Part shown: positions 40,511 to 49,658 of the stretch, one piece after another | How the letters are laid out: every line of letters starts with the position of its first letter | Numbering within the stretch: the first letter of the stretch is position 1 | Source of the DNA: an uncultured Eggerthellaceae bacterium | GTDB lineage: Bacteria > Actinomycetota > Coriobacteriia > Coriobacteriales > Eggerthellaceae | Direction of reading: 5' to 3' | Assembly (NCBI GenBank): GCA_934623455.1 | Contig: CAKTVK010000002.1 | Span: forward strand, 1-54,652 | DNA length: 54,652 bases | The notes under the pieces: model-generated | The model's database searches: none | What the model saw: the letters and a program-made list of their open reading frames with translations, nothing else | What the model was told of the DNA's origin: nothing | Position numbers and translations under genes: made by a program

Positions 40511-42067
40511 ATGGTTGACATAGTTGGCAATGAAACGCTTGCAAGCCTCTGGAGCAAACTCGCACGTGAATGCGGTGACAAGGAGTTCCTGATCTTCCAG
40601 GGACAAGATGGCGAAGTGGCAAGCTATGGCTATCGTCTGTTCAACGAAATGATCAATCAAACGGCGAATATGTTCTTGCGCCTGGGCGTTGTCCGCGGTG
40701 AGCGCGTGGCGGTGCAGATGCATACCTCCCCCGAATTCCTGATGTGCATGTTCGGCCTGGCGAAAATCGGCGCCGTGATGGTTCCCATGAACGAGCAGTA
40801 CCTCCAAACGGAGTGCGAATATGCGCTGGATATGTGTCACATCAAGCGCGCGGTGGTAGAGCCGTGCTACGTTGAGCTGTATGATCAGATTCGCGCCGAT
40901 GGAAGGCTTCCCGAAGGCATTATTGTTGCTCGCGTCCATGATGGCGAAGATGTTATGGGCTACCCGCTGTTTTCCGACTTGGTAAGCAAGGAAAACACCA
41001 ACCTTGACCAACCGTGCGTTCTCTCCCCCGATGATCCGTGCGAAATCCTGTTCACCAGCGGAACCACGTCTAACCCCAAGGGCGTCATCCTCACCCACGG
41101 CAACATGCTTTTCTCGGGTTACTACGGTTGCTGGGAAACAGCCATGACCGCGCAAGACCGTATGTTCTCCACCATGCCCGCGTGCCACTCGAACTTCCAA
41201 TTGGCTGCCATGACGCCGGTTCTTATTGCGCGCGCCACACTTATCGTGGTGGAAAAATACAGCGCCACGCGCTTCTGGAGCCAAATCCAAGAATATCGCG
41301 CTACGCTGGCACAATGCGTTTCTATGATGCTGCGCACGCTTATGCTGCAGCCTGTTCGCGCAGACGAAAAGCAGCACTGCCTGCGTGACATGCTGTACTT
41401 CCTTCCCGTTACGCAGCGCGAAAAAGAGGCGTTCGAAGAGCGCTTCAATGTGCGCATCATGAACACGTACGGCTCAACGGAATCCGTGGGCTGGGTGCTG
41501 ACCGACCCGCCCACCGGCGAGCGCAAGTGGCCTTCCGTGGGACGCGTGGGCCTGGGCTACGAAGCAAAGATTGTCGATGAGGATGGCAACGAACTTCCCG
41601 CCGGCGAAGTGGGCGAGATTTGCATTAAGGGTGTTCCTGGTCGCTCCCTTATGCTGGGCTACGTGGACGATGAAGCCGCAACCGCCAAGGCGCTTTCCAG
41701 CGATGGCTGGCTGCGCATGGGCGATAAGGGCTACTACGACGAAGAAGGGTGGTTCTACTTCTTCGATCGCAAGAGCAACATGATCAAGCGCTCCGGAGAA
41801 AACATCTCCACCACCGAGATCGAGGGCATTCTGGTGGACCACCCTGGCATCAAGGAAGCAGCGGTTATTGGTGTGCCCGACGAGATTCGCGACCAGGCCG
41901 TCAAGGCATTCGTGCTTCCCGCCGATGGCGCCCATCTTGACCCCGATGAAATCATTGCGTACTGCGAGCAGAACATGGCAGCGTTCAAGGTGCCGTCGTT
42001 CGTGGAAATTGTTGATGACTTCCCGCGAACCTGCAGCATGAAAATCGAAAAGAAGCTTTTGCATTAA
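40511..42067 (+). CDS. caiC: Crotonobetaine/carnitine-CoA ligase (CaiC-like)
   Basis: 518 residues (CaiC ~517). AMP-forming acyl-CoA synthetase: P-loop ILFTSGTTSNPKGVILTH (~179), MNTYGSTESVGW, GWLRMGDKGYYDEEGWFYF and C-terminal lysine in MKIEKKLL. Primes the pathway by making the first CoA ester. AAAGGGGAG precedes the ATG. Confidence 0.87.
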   Translation: MVDIVGNETLASLWSKLARECGDKEFLIFQGQDGEVASYGYRLFNEMINQTANMFLRLGVVRGERVAVQMHTSPEFLMCMFGLAKIGAVMVPMNEQYLQTECEYALDMCHIKRAVVEPCYVELYDQIRADGRLPEGIIVARVHDGEDVMGYPLFSDLVSKENTNLDQPCVLSPDDPCEILFTSGTTSNPKGVILTHGNMLFSGYYGCWETAMTAQDRMFSTMPACHSNFQLAAMTPVLIARATLIVVEKYSATRFWSQIQEYRATLAQCVSMMLRTLMLQPVRADEKQHCLRDMLYFLPVTQREKEAFEERFNVRIMNTYGSTESVGWVLTDPPTGERKWPSVGRVGLGYEAKIVDEDGNELPAGEVGEICIKGVPGRSLMLGYVDDEAATAKALSSDGWLRMGDKGYYDEEGWFYFFDRKSNMIKRSGENISTTEIEGILVDHPGIKEAAVIGVPDEIRDQAVKAFVLPADGAHLDPDEIIAYCEQNMAAFKVPSFVEIVDDFPRTCSMKIEKKLLH

Positions 42068-42127
42068 AGGAGCTTCAAGGAATCCTGCAACAAACAGCAC
42101 TTGCGGTAAACAACAAAGGGGGCGTTT

Positions 42128-43528
42128 ATGAGCAAGCACCAGGGGAAACAGCAGCAACTGGCATCGGAAAAAGTCACGAATACGTGTCCCACCTGCGGCA
42201 GCGAGCAAGCTGCAAGCACCACACCAGTCACCCTTGACGATGCTGCCATGACGCCTTTCTTGCGTAAGATCACGTTGGTCTCCAGCGGTGGCGCGTTCTT
42301 GGACGGTTACGTATTGTCCCTGATTGGCGTTGCGCTCACGCAAATCACATCTCATATGAACTTGACAACCCACTGGACCGCTTTAATTGGCGCATCGGTG
42401 CTGTTGGGCATTCTGGTTGGCAGCGTTTTGGGCGGTTATTTGACCGATGCCATTGGGCGCAAGAAGATGTTCGTTATGGACATCATTGCCATTGCCGTGT
42501 TCTCTGCCCTGAGCATGACTGACGTCACCCCCTTCCAGCTGGTGTTATACCGTTTCTTCATTGGCGTGTTCGTAGGCGCGGACTACCCCATTGCAACTTC
42601 GCTCATCACCGAATTCACGCCGAAAAAGCACCGCGCAATATCCATGGGCATGGTCTCGGCCGCGTGGTATCTGGGTGCAACGGTAGCAGCGTTTGTTGGC
42701 TACACCTTGTGCGACGTGAACGAAGGCTGGCGGCTTATGCTGGGCTCGGCCATTGTTCCCTGCGTCTTTCTGCTGATCGGGCGAATTAAAGTTCCCGAGT
42801 CTCCCTTGTGGCTTGAAAGCAGGGGCCGCGATGAGGAAGCGCAAAAAATCATCAAGCGCGTATACGGCTGCAATGTGGTTATTGCAGAAACCGAAGAGCC
42901 GCACGAGAAAGCCGGCTTTCGCGAAGTGTTCTCGAAGGGTTACGCGGCACGCATCCTGTTCCTGGGCATTCTTACGTTGTGCCAGGTCGTTCCCATGTAC
43001 GCTATTTACACGTTCGGCCCCACCATCATGGCCGCCTTCGGTCTAGGCGTGGGAAAAGCCTCCATTTTGGGCGAAAGCGTGCTCAGCTTGTTCTTCCTGG
43101 TTGGCTCTATCCCCGCCATGTTTTGGCTTGATTCCATGGGAAGGCGTCCGCTGCTTATCAGGTCGCTGTCCCTTATGGCCGCAGGCCTGGTGGTGCTGGG
43201 TCTGTTCCCCACCGCGCCGCTGCCTATCATTATTGGCGCATTTGGCCTGTACGCCTTCTTCAGCGGTGGACCGGGCATTTTGCAATGGCTCTATCCCAAC
43301 GAGCTGTTCCCCACTGAAGTACGCGCAACCGCCGTGGGCCTTGCCATTGGCATTTCCCGCGTGGGCACGATCATCTCCACATACGCAACGCCGATTTTCC
43401 TTGCATCGTTTGGCATTGGTCCCACCATGCTGGTAGCTGCCGGTCTGGTGATCTTGGGCCTGGTGCTGTCCATTTTCATGGCACCGGAAACCGCGGGCAA
43501 GTCACTGGGCGAAACCAGCTCGCTGTAG
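42128..43528 (+). CDS. YaaU-like MFS transporter
   Basis: 466 residues, twelve helices of the sugar-porter/metabolite-H+ symporter type: GGYLTDAIGRKK (loop 2-3), GVFVGADYPIATSLITEF, VPESPLWLESRGR and LYPNELFPTEVRATA. Pattern and gene context match YaaU, whose gene lies next to fixX in E. coli. An extra ~45-residue N-terminus carries CPTCGS. Last gene of the operon, followed by a terminator. Substrate unknown; a carnitine-related compound is the contextual guess. Confidence 0.82.
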   Translation: MSKHQGKQQQLASEKVTNTCPTCGSEQAASTTPVTLDDAAMTPFLRKITLVSSGGAFLDGYVLSLIGVALTQITSHMNLTTHWTALIGASVLLGILVGSVLGGYLTDAIGRKKMFVMDIIAIAVFSALSMTDVTPFQLVLYRFFIGVFVGADYPIATSLITEFTPKKHRAISMGMVSAAWYLGATVAAFVGYTLCDVNEGWRLMLGSAIVPCVFLLIGRIKVPESPLWLESRGRDEEAQKIIKRVYGCNVVIAETEEPHEKAGFREVFSKGYAARILFLGILTLCQVVPMYAIYTFGPTIMAAFGLGVGKASILGESVLSLFFLVGSIPAMFWLDSMGRRPLLIRSLSLMAAGLVVLGLFPTAPLPIIIGAFGLYAFFSGGPGILQWLYPNELFPTEVRATAVGLAIGISRVGTIISTYATPIFLASFGIGPTMLVAAGLVILGLVLSIFMAPETAGKSLGETSSL

Positions 43529-43587
43529 CGCGGACGCAGACGAGTATGAAATAAGCGCAGCCTGCAACAAACAACGTCTTCGAAAGA

Positions 43588-43625
43588 GAAGCCGCAGGAA
43601 AACGGTGGCTTCTTTTTTATTTCCT
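43588..43625 (+). terminator. Terminator of the cai-like operon
   Basis: GAAGCCGC-AGGAAAAC-GGTGGCTTC followed by TTTTTTATTT. Confidence 0.88.
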
Positions 43626-43800
43626 AACGAATATAAAGCACCTGCTCTTGCCGCAAAATAATGCACTTAATTTTGTTCACGCTGGTTTACTCGCCTTAAG
43701 TTTGTAGTAGAATTCCTCCCGCAAAAACTAAAAACTCGAAAGAGTGGGTGAAAATTCGGACGACTTCGTTCGGATTCCAAAGAGCATAGGAGCAGAGTTC

Positions 43801-45816
43801 ATGAACAAACCAAGCAAGATGATGGTTCTTCTTGCAACGTTGGCAATATGTGTGGGCATAGCGCCCATAGCGGCCTTCGCGGCAGAACCCACCACCATCG
43901 AAGTAGGCAGCAGCGCCGAATTCGATAACGCGGTTTCGACCGTTAACGCTGCGACCAGCGGTGAATACGTTATCAAGTTAACCGATAACCTAGAAGGCGC
44001 AGGCGCTGTCTTCTCGAGCACGTGCCCGACTACCATTCTTGGCAACGGTCACACCATGACGCTTGGCCAGTACAGCTCCCTTTCTGTGCAGCCGGGCACG
44101 CAATTGAACTTAGGCGCAGCTGATGGCAGCGATACGCTGAAAATTAGCGGAGGGAACGCGCAGAGCAACGATGTGCCTGGCCTGCTGTACATTCAAGGCA
44201 CCTGCAACATGTATTCCGGCGTTACCGTTGCTGACCGTAAGGGCGAAAACTACTTCGGCGGCGGCGTGACCGTGCAGGGCGGCACGTTCCACATGTATGG
44301 CGGCGCCATTGATAACTGCGGCATTACCGGCGGATCCATGTGCTACGGCGGCGGCGTTGCCGTGATTTACGGCGGTTCGTTTACCATGGACGGCGGCGAA
44401 ATCACGAACTGCTTCGCCACCTCTCCCTTCAAAGCTTCGGATTACGGCATGGATGCCCGCATTATCACCTCTGCCGGCGGCGGCGTGTACGTTTCAGGCG
44501 GATCATCGTTTGTCATGAACGGCGGAACCATTTCGAACAACAAAGCAAACGAGATGGGTGGCGGCGTTGCGGTTGTTGCATCCATTGACGAAATCATCAA
44601 CGGCGGATGGGGTAACCTTCAGAGCTCCGCGCAAATTCTTGGCGGTACCATCAGCGAAAACGAAGCAAACGATGGCGCAGGCGTGCTTGCTTCTGCGTAC
44701 TTCTACGCTGCAGCATACGGCCTGTGCGCCGACACCCCGAACGTGGGTGCTGCCGAAAAGCCCGGCTTGTTCCTTAAGAGCGCTACGATAACCAAGAACA
44801 CCGCAAACCAAGACGAAGGCTATGGCGCCGGTGTGCTTGCGGTCATGTTGAAAGCACCCGCTGCAGCGGAAATCCGCAGCTGCACCATAACGGAAAACAG
44901 CGCAGCCTTGGGCGGTGGCGTTGCGTCGTATGGCAACTTTACCAGCATGATCATTGACAGATGCACTATCACGGGCAACAAAGCCACGAATTACGGCGGT
45001 GGTTTCGCCGCTGATTCGAATTCTGGCGAAGGCGCTGGCACCACCATTGCCAACACTAAGCTGTGCAACAACACTGCAGGTAAAGCGGCATCCGACATTT
45101 ACCTGGACGGCTCTCCTCTGAAGCTGGCACCCGCAAAGGACATGAATGCTCTTTACCTGGGTAAACCCGATGACGTAACGAATAAAAAGATCGATGGCTG
45201 GTTCGTTGATGGCGAAGAGCTGCGCTACACCGCACAAACGAAAGAACAGCGCGTTGAGTACACCAATTACGCTGATATTTCGCCTGACGACAAGGTCTAT
45301 TTGATTGCCGCCGCGAAACCTTCCCTGGTGAAAGTCTCGTTCGCAAACGAAGACGGCAGCCTGTTCTACAGCGAGGATTGGTACGAAATCGGCACGAAAG
45401 CTGACCAAATTACCGTGCCCACCCCCATGAAGCCGTCCGACGATAAGTACGATTACGTATTTGAGTCGTGGCACAAGGAAATCACCGATGCAACGGAAGA
45501 CGTTGTCTACAAAGCCCAGTTCAAGCGCGTGCCCAAAGGCAATCCCGGTAACCCGGATACGAACAACCCCGGCGGTACCACTCCTGGTGGCACTGAAAAA
45601 CCCGGTATCGATGCAAACACGCCTGGTGCAGATAACGCCCAACCCGGCAACGGCGATGCGAATGCAGGCGCTACCAGCGGCAACGCGAAGTCTGATACCA
45701 TTCCCTCAACAGGCGACATGGCTGGCACCGTCGGCGCGCTGTTCTTGCTTGCAGGTTGCATTGCATTGGCGGGAGTGATTGTTGCAGCAAAGAAACGTAA
45801 GCACAACGCAAAATAG
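43801..45816 (+). CDS. Cell-wall-anchored surface protein with beta-helix repeats
   Basis: 671 residues from ATG 43801 (AGGAG upstream; the frame extends further 5' without support). Signal peptide ending AAFAAEP (~25). Residues ~30-440 are Gly/Asn-rich repeats (GGGVTVQGGTFHMYGGAI, GGGVYVSGGSSFVMNGGTIS) of a right-handed parallel beta-helix. An InlB-B-repeat-like region (VKVSFANEDGSLFYSEDW...YKAQFKRVPKG) leads to a Pro/Gly/Asn-rich spacer and the sorting signal IPSTGD, a hydrophobic helix and KKRKHNAK. Anchored by a class of sortase; role likely adhesion or glycan interaction, not provable here. Confidence 0.85.
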   Translation: MNKPSKMMVLLATLAICVGIAPIAAFAAEPTTIEVGSSAEFDNAVSTVNAATSGEYVIKLTDNLEGAGAVFSSTCPTTILGNGHTMTLGQYSSLSVQPGTQLNLGAADGSDTLKISGGNAQSNDVPGLLYIQGTCNMYSGVTVADRKGENYFGGGVTVQGGTFHMYGGAIDNCGITGGSMCYGGGVAVIYGGSFTMDGGEITNCFATSPFKASDYGMDARIITSAGGGVYVSGGSSFVMNGGTISNNKANEMGGGVAVVASIDEIINGGWGNLQSSAQILGGTISENEANDGAGVLASAYFYAAAYGLCADTPNVGAAEKPGLFLKSATITKNTANQDEGYGAGVLAVMLKAPAAAEIRSCTITENSAALGGGVASYGNFTSMIIDRCTITGNKATNYGGGFAADSNSGEGAGTTIANTKLCNNTAGKAASDIYLDGSPLKLAPAKDMNALYLGKPDDVTNKKIDGWFVDGEELRYTAQTKEQRVEYTNYADISPDDKVYLIAAAKPSLVKVSFANEDGSLFYSEDWYEIGTKADQITVPTPMKPSDDKYDYVFESWHKEITDATEDVVYKAQFKRVPKGNPGNPDTNNPGGTTPGGTEKPGIDANTPGADNAQPGNGDANAGATSGNAKSDTIPSTGDMAGTVGALFLLAGCIALAGVIVAAKKRKHNAK

Positions 45817-45829
45817 AAAATCACTTTGA

Positions 45830-45862
45830 GAAGGGCCGTCAATCGACGGTCCTTCTTCGTCT
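45830..45862 (+). terminator. Terminator after the surface protein gene
   Basis: AAGGGCCGTC-AATC-GACGGTCCTT followed by CTTCGTCTT. Confidence 0.8.
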
Positions 45863-46041
45863 TGCGGTTCAGCCAGCTTCGAGCTGAACCTTCACCCTTT
45901 TCGGCCGAACCGCCTCGTGCTTCGTCATGCAGAAAAACACATCTTCCGTATCTCTCTTCGCCCTTCCGAAAGAAAATGCATTTTTCAAGCAAAATCATCT
46001 AAAAAACCGTCATAACCGCAAGGGAAATAGCATCTACTGCA

Positions 46042-46072
46042 TATAATGGGATGTTACAAGAATGTTACAAGA
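46042..46072 (+). promoter_or_regulatory. guaA promoter and tandem repeat at the transcript start
   Basis: TATAAT at 46042-46047, then two exact tandem copies of ATGTTACAAGA (46051-46061, 46062-46072) exactly where transcription should begin. The duplication could be a regulatory element or a recent slip. No purine riboswitch structure is evident. Confidence 0.45.
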
Positions 46073-46125
46073 ATACGCCTTCGCGCGAGCAAAGCGTATT
46101 CCTATTGAACCTAAAGGAGGTCTCC

Positions 46126-47106
46126 ATGGATTCCAACAAGCGCCCCGACGACATGGTGCGCATCACCACCCCCGAACTTGCCCAGGCGTTCATTGACGAG
46201 CAGGTTACCGCAATCCGTGAACAGATTGGCGACAAAAAGGTCCTGCTGGCTCTTTCAGGCGGCGTTGACAGCTCTGTTGTTGCAGCTCTGCTGATTAAGG
46301 CTATTGGCAAGCAGCTGATTTGCGTGCACGTGAATCACGGCCTGATGCGCAAAGGCGAAAGCGAGCAGGTCATTGACGTGTTCAAGAATCAGATGGATGC
46401 GAATCTGGTCTATGTAGACGCAACCGACCGCTTCTTGGACAAGCTGGTTGACGTTGATGAACCCGAAGCAAAGCGCAAGATCATCGGCGCCGAGTTTATC
46501 CGCGTGTTCGAAGAAGAAGCGCGCAAGGTGGGTAACGAAGTTAGCTTCCTGGCCCAGGGAACCATCTACCCCGACATCCTGGAATCCGAAGACGGCGTGA
46601 AAGCGCACCACAATGTGGGTGGCTTGCCCGAGGACCTGCAGTTCGAGCTGTGCGAACCGGTGAAGCTGCTGTTCAAGGACGAGGTGCGCGTTGTTGGCCG
46701 CGAACTGGGCTTGCCTGAAAACATGGTCGAGCGCCAACCCTTCCCCGGTCCTGGCCTGGGCGTTCGCTGCTTGGGCGCTATCACGCGCGACCGCTTGGAG
46801 GCTCTGCGCGATGCCGATGCCATCGTGCGCGAGGAAATTGACAAGGCCGACCTGAACATTTGGCAATACTTTGCCGTAGTGCCCGACTTCCGTGCCACCG
46901 GCGTGCGCGAAGGCAAGCGTGCTTACGACTGGCCCTGCATCATCCGCTGCATCAACACGGTTGATGTTATGACCGCCGAAGTACCCGAGCTTGACTGGGC
47001 GCTGCTCAAGCGTATCACCGCACGCATCACCGCAGAAGTTCCCGGCATCTGCCGCGTGTGCTACGACCTAACTCCGAAGCCCGTTGGCACGGTCGAGTGG
47101 GAATAA
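46126..47106 (+). CDS. guaA: GMP synthase, ATP-pyrophosphatase subunit without the glutaminase domain
   Basis: 326 residues from ATG 46126 (AAAGGAGGT upstream). N-type ATP-PPase P-loop LLALSGGVDSSVVAALL (~42-58), VNHGLMRKGE, AQGTIYPD, and the C-terminal dimerisation part FPGPGLGVRCLG...ITAEVPGICRVCYDLTPKP. Converts XMP to GMP. Bacterial GuaA is usually ~520 residues with an N-terminal class I glutamine amidotransferase; that half is absent, as in the two-subunit enzymes of archaea. The amidotransferase must be encoded elsewhere, or ammonia is used directly. Gene itself looks intact. Confidence 0.88.
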   Translation: MDSNKRPDDMVRITTPELAQAFIDEQVTAIREQIGDKKVLLALSGGVDSSVVAALLIKAIGKQLICVHVNHGLMRKGESEQVIDVFKNQMDANLVYVDATDRFLDKLVDVDEPEAKRKIIGAEFIRVFEEEARKVGNEVSFLAQGTIYPDILESEDGVKAHHNVGGLPEDLQFELCEPVKLLFKDEVRVVGRELGLPENMVERQPFPGPGLGVRCLGAITRDRLEALRDADAIVREEIDKADLNIWQYFAVVPDFRATGVREGKRAYDWPCIIRCINTVDVMTAEVPELDWALLKRITARITAEVPGICRVCYDLTPKPVGTVEWE

Positions 47107-47142
47107 ACTTCCGCCGCATTATCGTGAGGTAGTTTTCTGAGC

Positions 47143-47181
47143 GATTCTGGAGTTGTTTAGGGACTCCAGAATCACTTTTTA
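47143..47181 (+). terminator. Terminator after guaA
   Basis: Perfect 11-bp stem GATTCTGGAGT/ACTCCAGAATC with a 9-base loop, then ACTTTTTAT. The ~280 bases from here to 47461 are AT-rich and hold no gene. Confidence 0.88.
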
Positions 47182-47461
47182 TATGTCCCGATAACCCCAC
47201 AACCACTTGGTACATTTGGCCTAGAGAAGCCTCTTTCACTGTTGGGAGAGTCTTTTTATTGTCTTTTTACCTGCGGTTTTACACAATGTAGAAGCGAGTT
47301 TGCATTGCAGGGTTTTAAAACATCACAATAAAGTGAGGCTTTAGCTTGGAAGATGATTACGATGTATCAGGCGTATACTCACGGCAATCAAAGGTATTAT
47401 GTTTTAAAAGAAAAATGCGTACTCAAAATGCACTCAGGCAATAACGACGGAGAATGCGATC

Positions 47462-48367
47462 ATGAATACTTCAGATATTCTCGATATGGGGCGGTCCGGG
47501 CTAAATGATTTGCAAGGTCATCAATTCGATCTGATTTCTATCGCCAAACCTGACCATTTAGGTCTGGCGCTCAGTCTGATCAAGATAGTTTCGAAATTGT
47601 CTCCCTTAGTCGGAAATCTCATCGAGCACGAAGTATGTGACTATCTCAACACCATTCCTTCTTTTCAAAAACTCGGCAAATGGAAACGACAAGACCCGGA
47701 TTTTCCTGATGCTATCTTTGACTCATCGATAACCCCCACGCCTGGTTTTGAAATTAAAGCATGGTTTCCGCTCGCAACAGAGATAACTGCACGATTCAAA
47801 GAAAGCCAGAAATATTTTGTTGAAGATAATACTGATTTAGTGCTTCTGGCCTGGCTACCCGAACACCTTTTTTACGGAACCCCGACCATCGTTGATGTGG
47901 TTTCTATTCCTGCAAGCAAAGTTGCAAAAAGCCGGGACGATCACTACTTTAATCCGCCTGATTACTTGGTGCTCGAGCCAGAAGACACAGCCGATCGTAC
48001 GAGAAACCTGCAACAATCCTGCGTTAACGGACATAAATTTCAAGGCACCTCGGCTGAATTGACAGAAGCAAAACGTCGCGTAAAGTCGATGGGCTCCTCG
48101 ATTGAATATTATTCGATCGATCTACCCTTCCAAGAAGAACTACAGGAGCTTTTTGGCACATACAGATATCGACTCGACACTAACTTTGCAAAAATCGACA
48201 GGATAGAAAACCCCGACATCGAAAACTTCAAAGCAAAAGTATTAGATTCGACGATTCACGGGAGAACGATTAACGCCTGGTCTAAGCTGTTCGCCAATGC
48301 AAGCAAGCAAGAGTTGGCAACCATTCTGGAAACTGAGTTTGGGGTATCAAAAGGAGCTTCCGACTAG
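47462..48367 (+). CDS. Probable type II restriction endonuclease
   Basis: 301 residues, soluble. PDFPDAIFDSSI...GFEIKAWFP (~80-102) fits a PD-(D/E)xK nuclease core (Asp, then ExK). I do not recognise a named restriction family. It is tail-to-tail with a DNA methyltransferase and shares the CTAG at 48364-48367 so that both genes stop inside one palindrome; this arrangement and the nuclease motif make a restriction-modification pair the best reading. Lower GC and more AT-ending codons than neighbours suggest acquisition. Confidence 0.7.
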   Translation: MNTSDILDMGRSGLNDLQGHQFDLISIAKPDHLGLALSLIKIVSKLSPLVGNLIEHEVCDYLNTIPSFQKLGKWKRQDPDFPDAIFDSSITPTPGFEIKAWFPLATEITARFKESQKYFVEDNTDLVLLAWLPEHLFYGTPTIVDVVSIPASKVAKSRDDHYFNPPDYLVLEPEDTADRTRNLQQSCVNGHKFQGTSAELTEAKRRVKSMGSSIEYYSIDLPFQEELQELFGTYRYRLDTNFAKIDRIENPDIENFKAKVLDSTIHGRTINAWSKLFANASKQELATILETEFGVSKGASD

Positions 48368-49407
48368 TCGATTTGCCCGTACTCTGAAAAGCGCTCAATA
48401 CCAAGATTGTAATAGGCTGGAATAATCTCGCAAGAGCAGGCCTTTCGCCCAAGCTGCACTGCCGCCAGAGAAGCGGAGAAGAGCCCACCGAAAGGCTCCC
48501 AAACAACATCGCCTTCATCGCTGGATGCTTCGATAATCATTCTCATCAAATCAAGGGGTTTTTGATTCAAGTGTGCGGCCTTCCCGCCACCTGGAACCTT
48601 AACTCGTTCAACTCCTTTAAGAGGAGGCCTGTCCCAGACATTAGTAAAGCCAACCGGACAATGAAACTTCGCCCTCATCATTGCCCATTCACTCGCGCTA
48701 ATTTGATTTATTCCGTCTCTCGAGAAATACGGTTTTCCCTCTTCTTTTCCATGAAGATTTGCATATGTCGCCATCTTCTCGAACATTTCCTCGGGAGGGA
48801 AATACCACAGGTGATCCTTGGTCAAATACTTTCTTACAGCGACATCTTTAACGCCGCATGCTTCGTTTGCCTTCTTTTGGGGCAAGCCCGTTCTTTTCCA
48901 TTCCGCGATAAGCCAATGTTGCAAATCAAGCCCATTTATTTTTGGATCAAACACATATTGCGCACAAACCTCAGTCACAACCGGAAACCGACGAATCTTA
49001 GAGGTGTTCACGTTGCCGGCTATGTGTGCCTTACCCTTGTTCCAAATATTGGCATTGACATATTTCCATCCATATTTCTCCAAAATAGGATGAACGTTCG
49101 CCCATCCTATTTCTGAATTCCAAAACCACAATGTGGTTGAGGGCATTGCGTACTCAGACCACATTTTGACGTGGGGGTCATACCAGGATGCAATATCCTT
49201 ATGATCCGAGGTATCTCCCTGGAAACCTAGTATTCCATACGCGCCATCAGAGACAATCACGGTTGGAGAATCCCACTCGTGATAGTACTCAAGAGAATCT
49301 CCGCAGCATAAAGTAAGCCCTAAATTTGAAGAAAAAGCCCTTGGCTTTTCATCGTCGGGTGAAACTCTAATTCCTCTTCCAACTGTAGAAGGATTGGGTG
49401 TATTCAT
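48364..49407 (-). CDS. Type II DNA methyltransferase (N4-cytosine/N6-adenine class, beta-type order)
   Basis: 347 residues from ATG 49407 (AGAGGAAT upstream). Motif IV-like VIVSDGAYGI (~40-50; a variant of DPPY), and the SAM site at the C-terminus: NQKPLDLMRMIIEASSDEGD and EPFGGLFSASLAAVQLG (the FxGxG equivalent). Catalytic motif before SAM motif gives the beta-class order. Protects the host from the endonuclease encoded opposite. The DGAYG variation from the standard (D/N/S)PP(Y/F) should be noted: it is shared by some genuine methyltransferases but makes the base specificity unclear. Confidence 0.8.
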   Translation of the reverse strand: MNTPNPSTVGRGIRVSPDDEKPRAFSSNLGLTLCCGDSLEYYHEWDSPTVIVSDGAYGILGFQGDTSDHKDIASWYDPHVKMWSEYAMPSTTLWFWNSEIGWANVHPILEKYGWKYVNANIWNKGKAHIAGNVNTSKIRRFPVVTEVCAQYVFDPKINGLDLQHWLIAEWKRTGLPQKKANEACGVKDVAVRKYLTKDHLWYFPPEEMFEKMATYANLHGKEEGKPYFSRDGINQISASEWAMMRAKFHCPVGFTNVWDRPPLKGVERVKVPGGGKAAHLNQKPLDLMRMIIEASSDEGDVVWEPFGGLFSASLAAVQLGRKACSCEIIPAYYNLGIERFSEYGQID

Positions 49408-49463
49408 TTTTTTTATTCCTCTCACGCTGTTTCTCTTAATTTTATCATCCGTGAACGAATCCA

Positions 49464-49491
49464 GATGCGCCTTCCTTTTCGAAGGCGCATC
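49464..49491. terminator. Hairpin, possible terminator or first of three structured elements
   Basis: Perfect 11-bp stem GATGCGCCTTC/GAAGGCGCATC with a 6-base loop, followed by ATTTCCTT. Confidence 0.65.
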
Positions 49492-49512
49492 ATTTCCTTA
49501 AAACCATTTTTA

Positions 49513-49600
49513 GGGGCAGCGGGGGCTCCCCCACTAGGAAGCTGCGTGCAATGTGGTCAATTTGACCACGAAGCCACATGCTTCCGTCTTCCCCGCTGCC
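49513..49600. repeat. Long imperfect inverted repeat (hairpin 2)
   Basis: Arms starting GGGGCAGCGGGG and ending CCCCGCTGCC enclose a centre with the near-perfect palindrome GTGGTCAA-T-TTGACCAC (49553-49569). No coding support. Could fold as an ~88-nt RNA hairpin. Confidence 0.65.
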
Positions 49601-49658
49601 GCCAGAAATGCAGCAAGGAGCGATTGGGTCGTGTAATACGCGAGGTAATACCCAATGG

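Noticed and set aside
38987..41377. A 796-codon open frame on the minus strand
   Set aside because: Antisense to caiA end, caiB and caiC; no motifs, Ala/Val/His-rich composition typical of an antisense frame.
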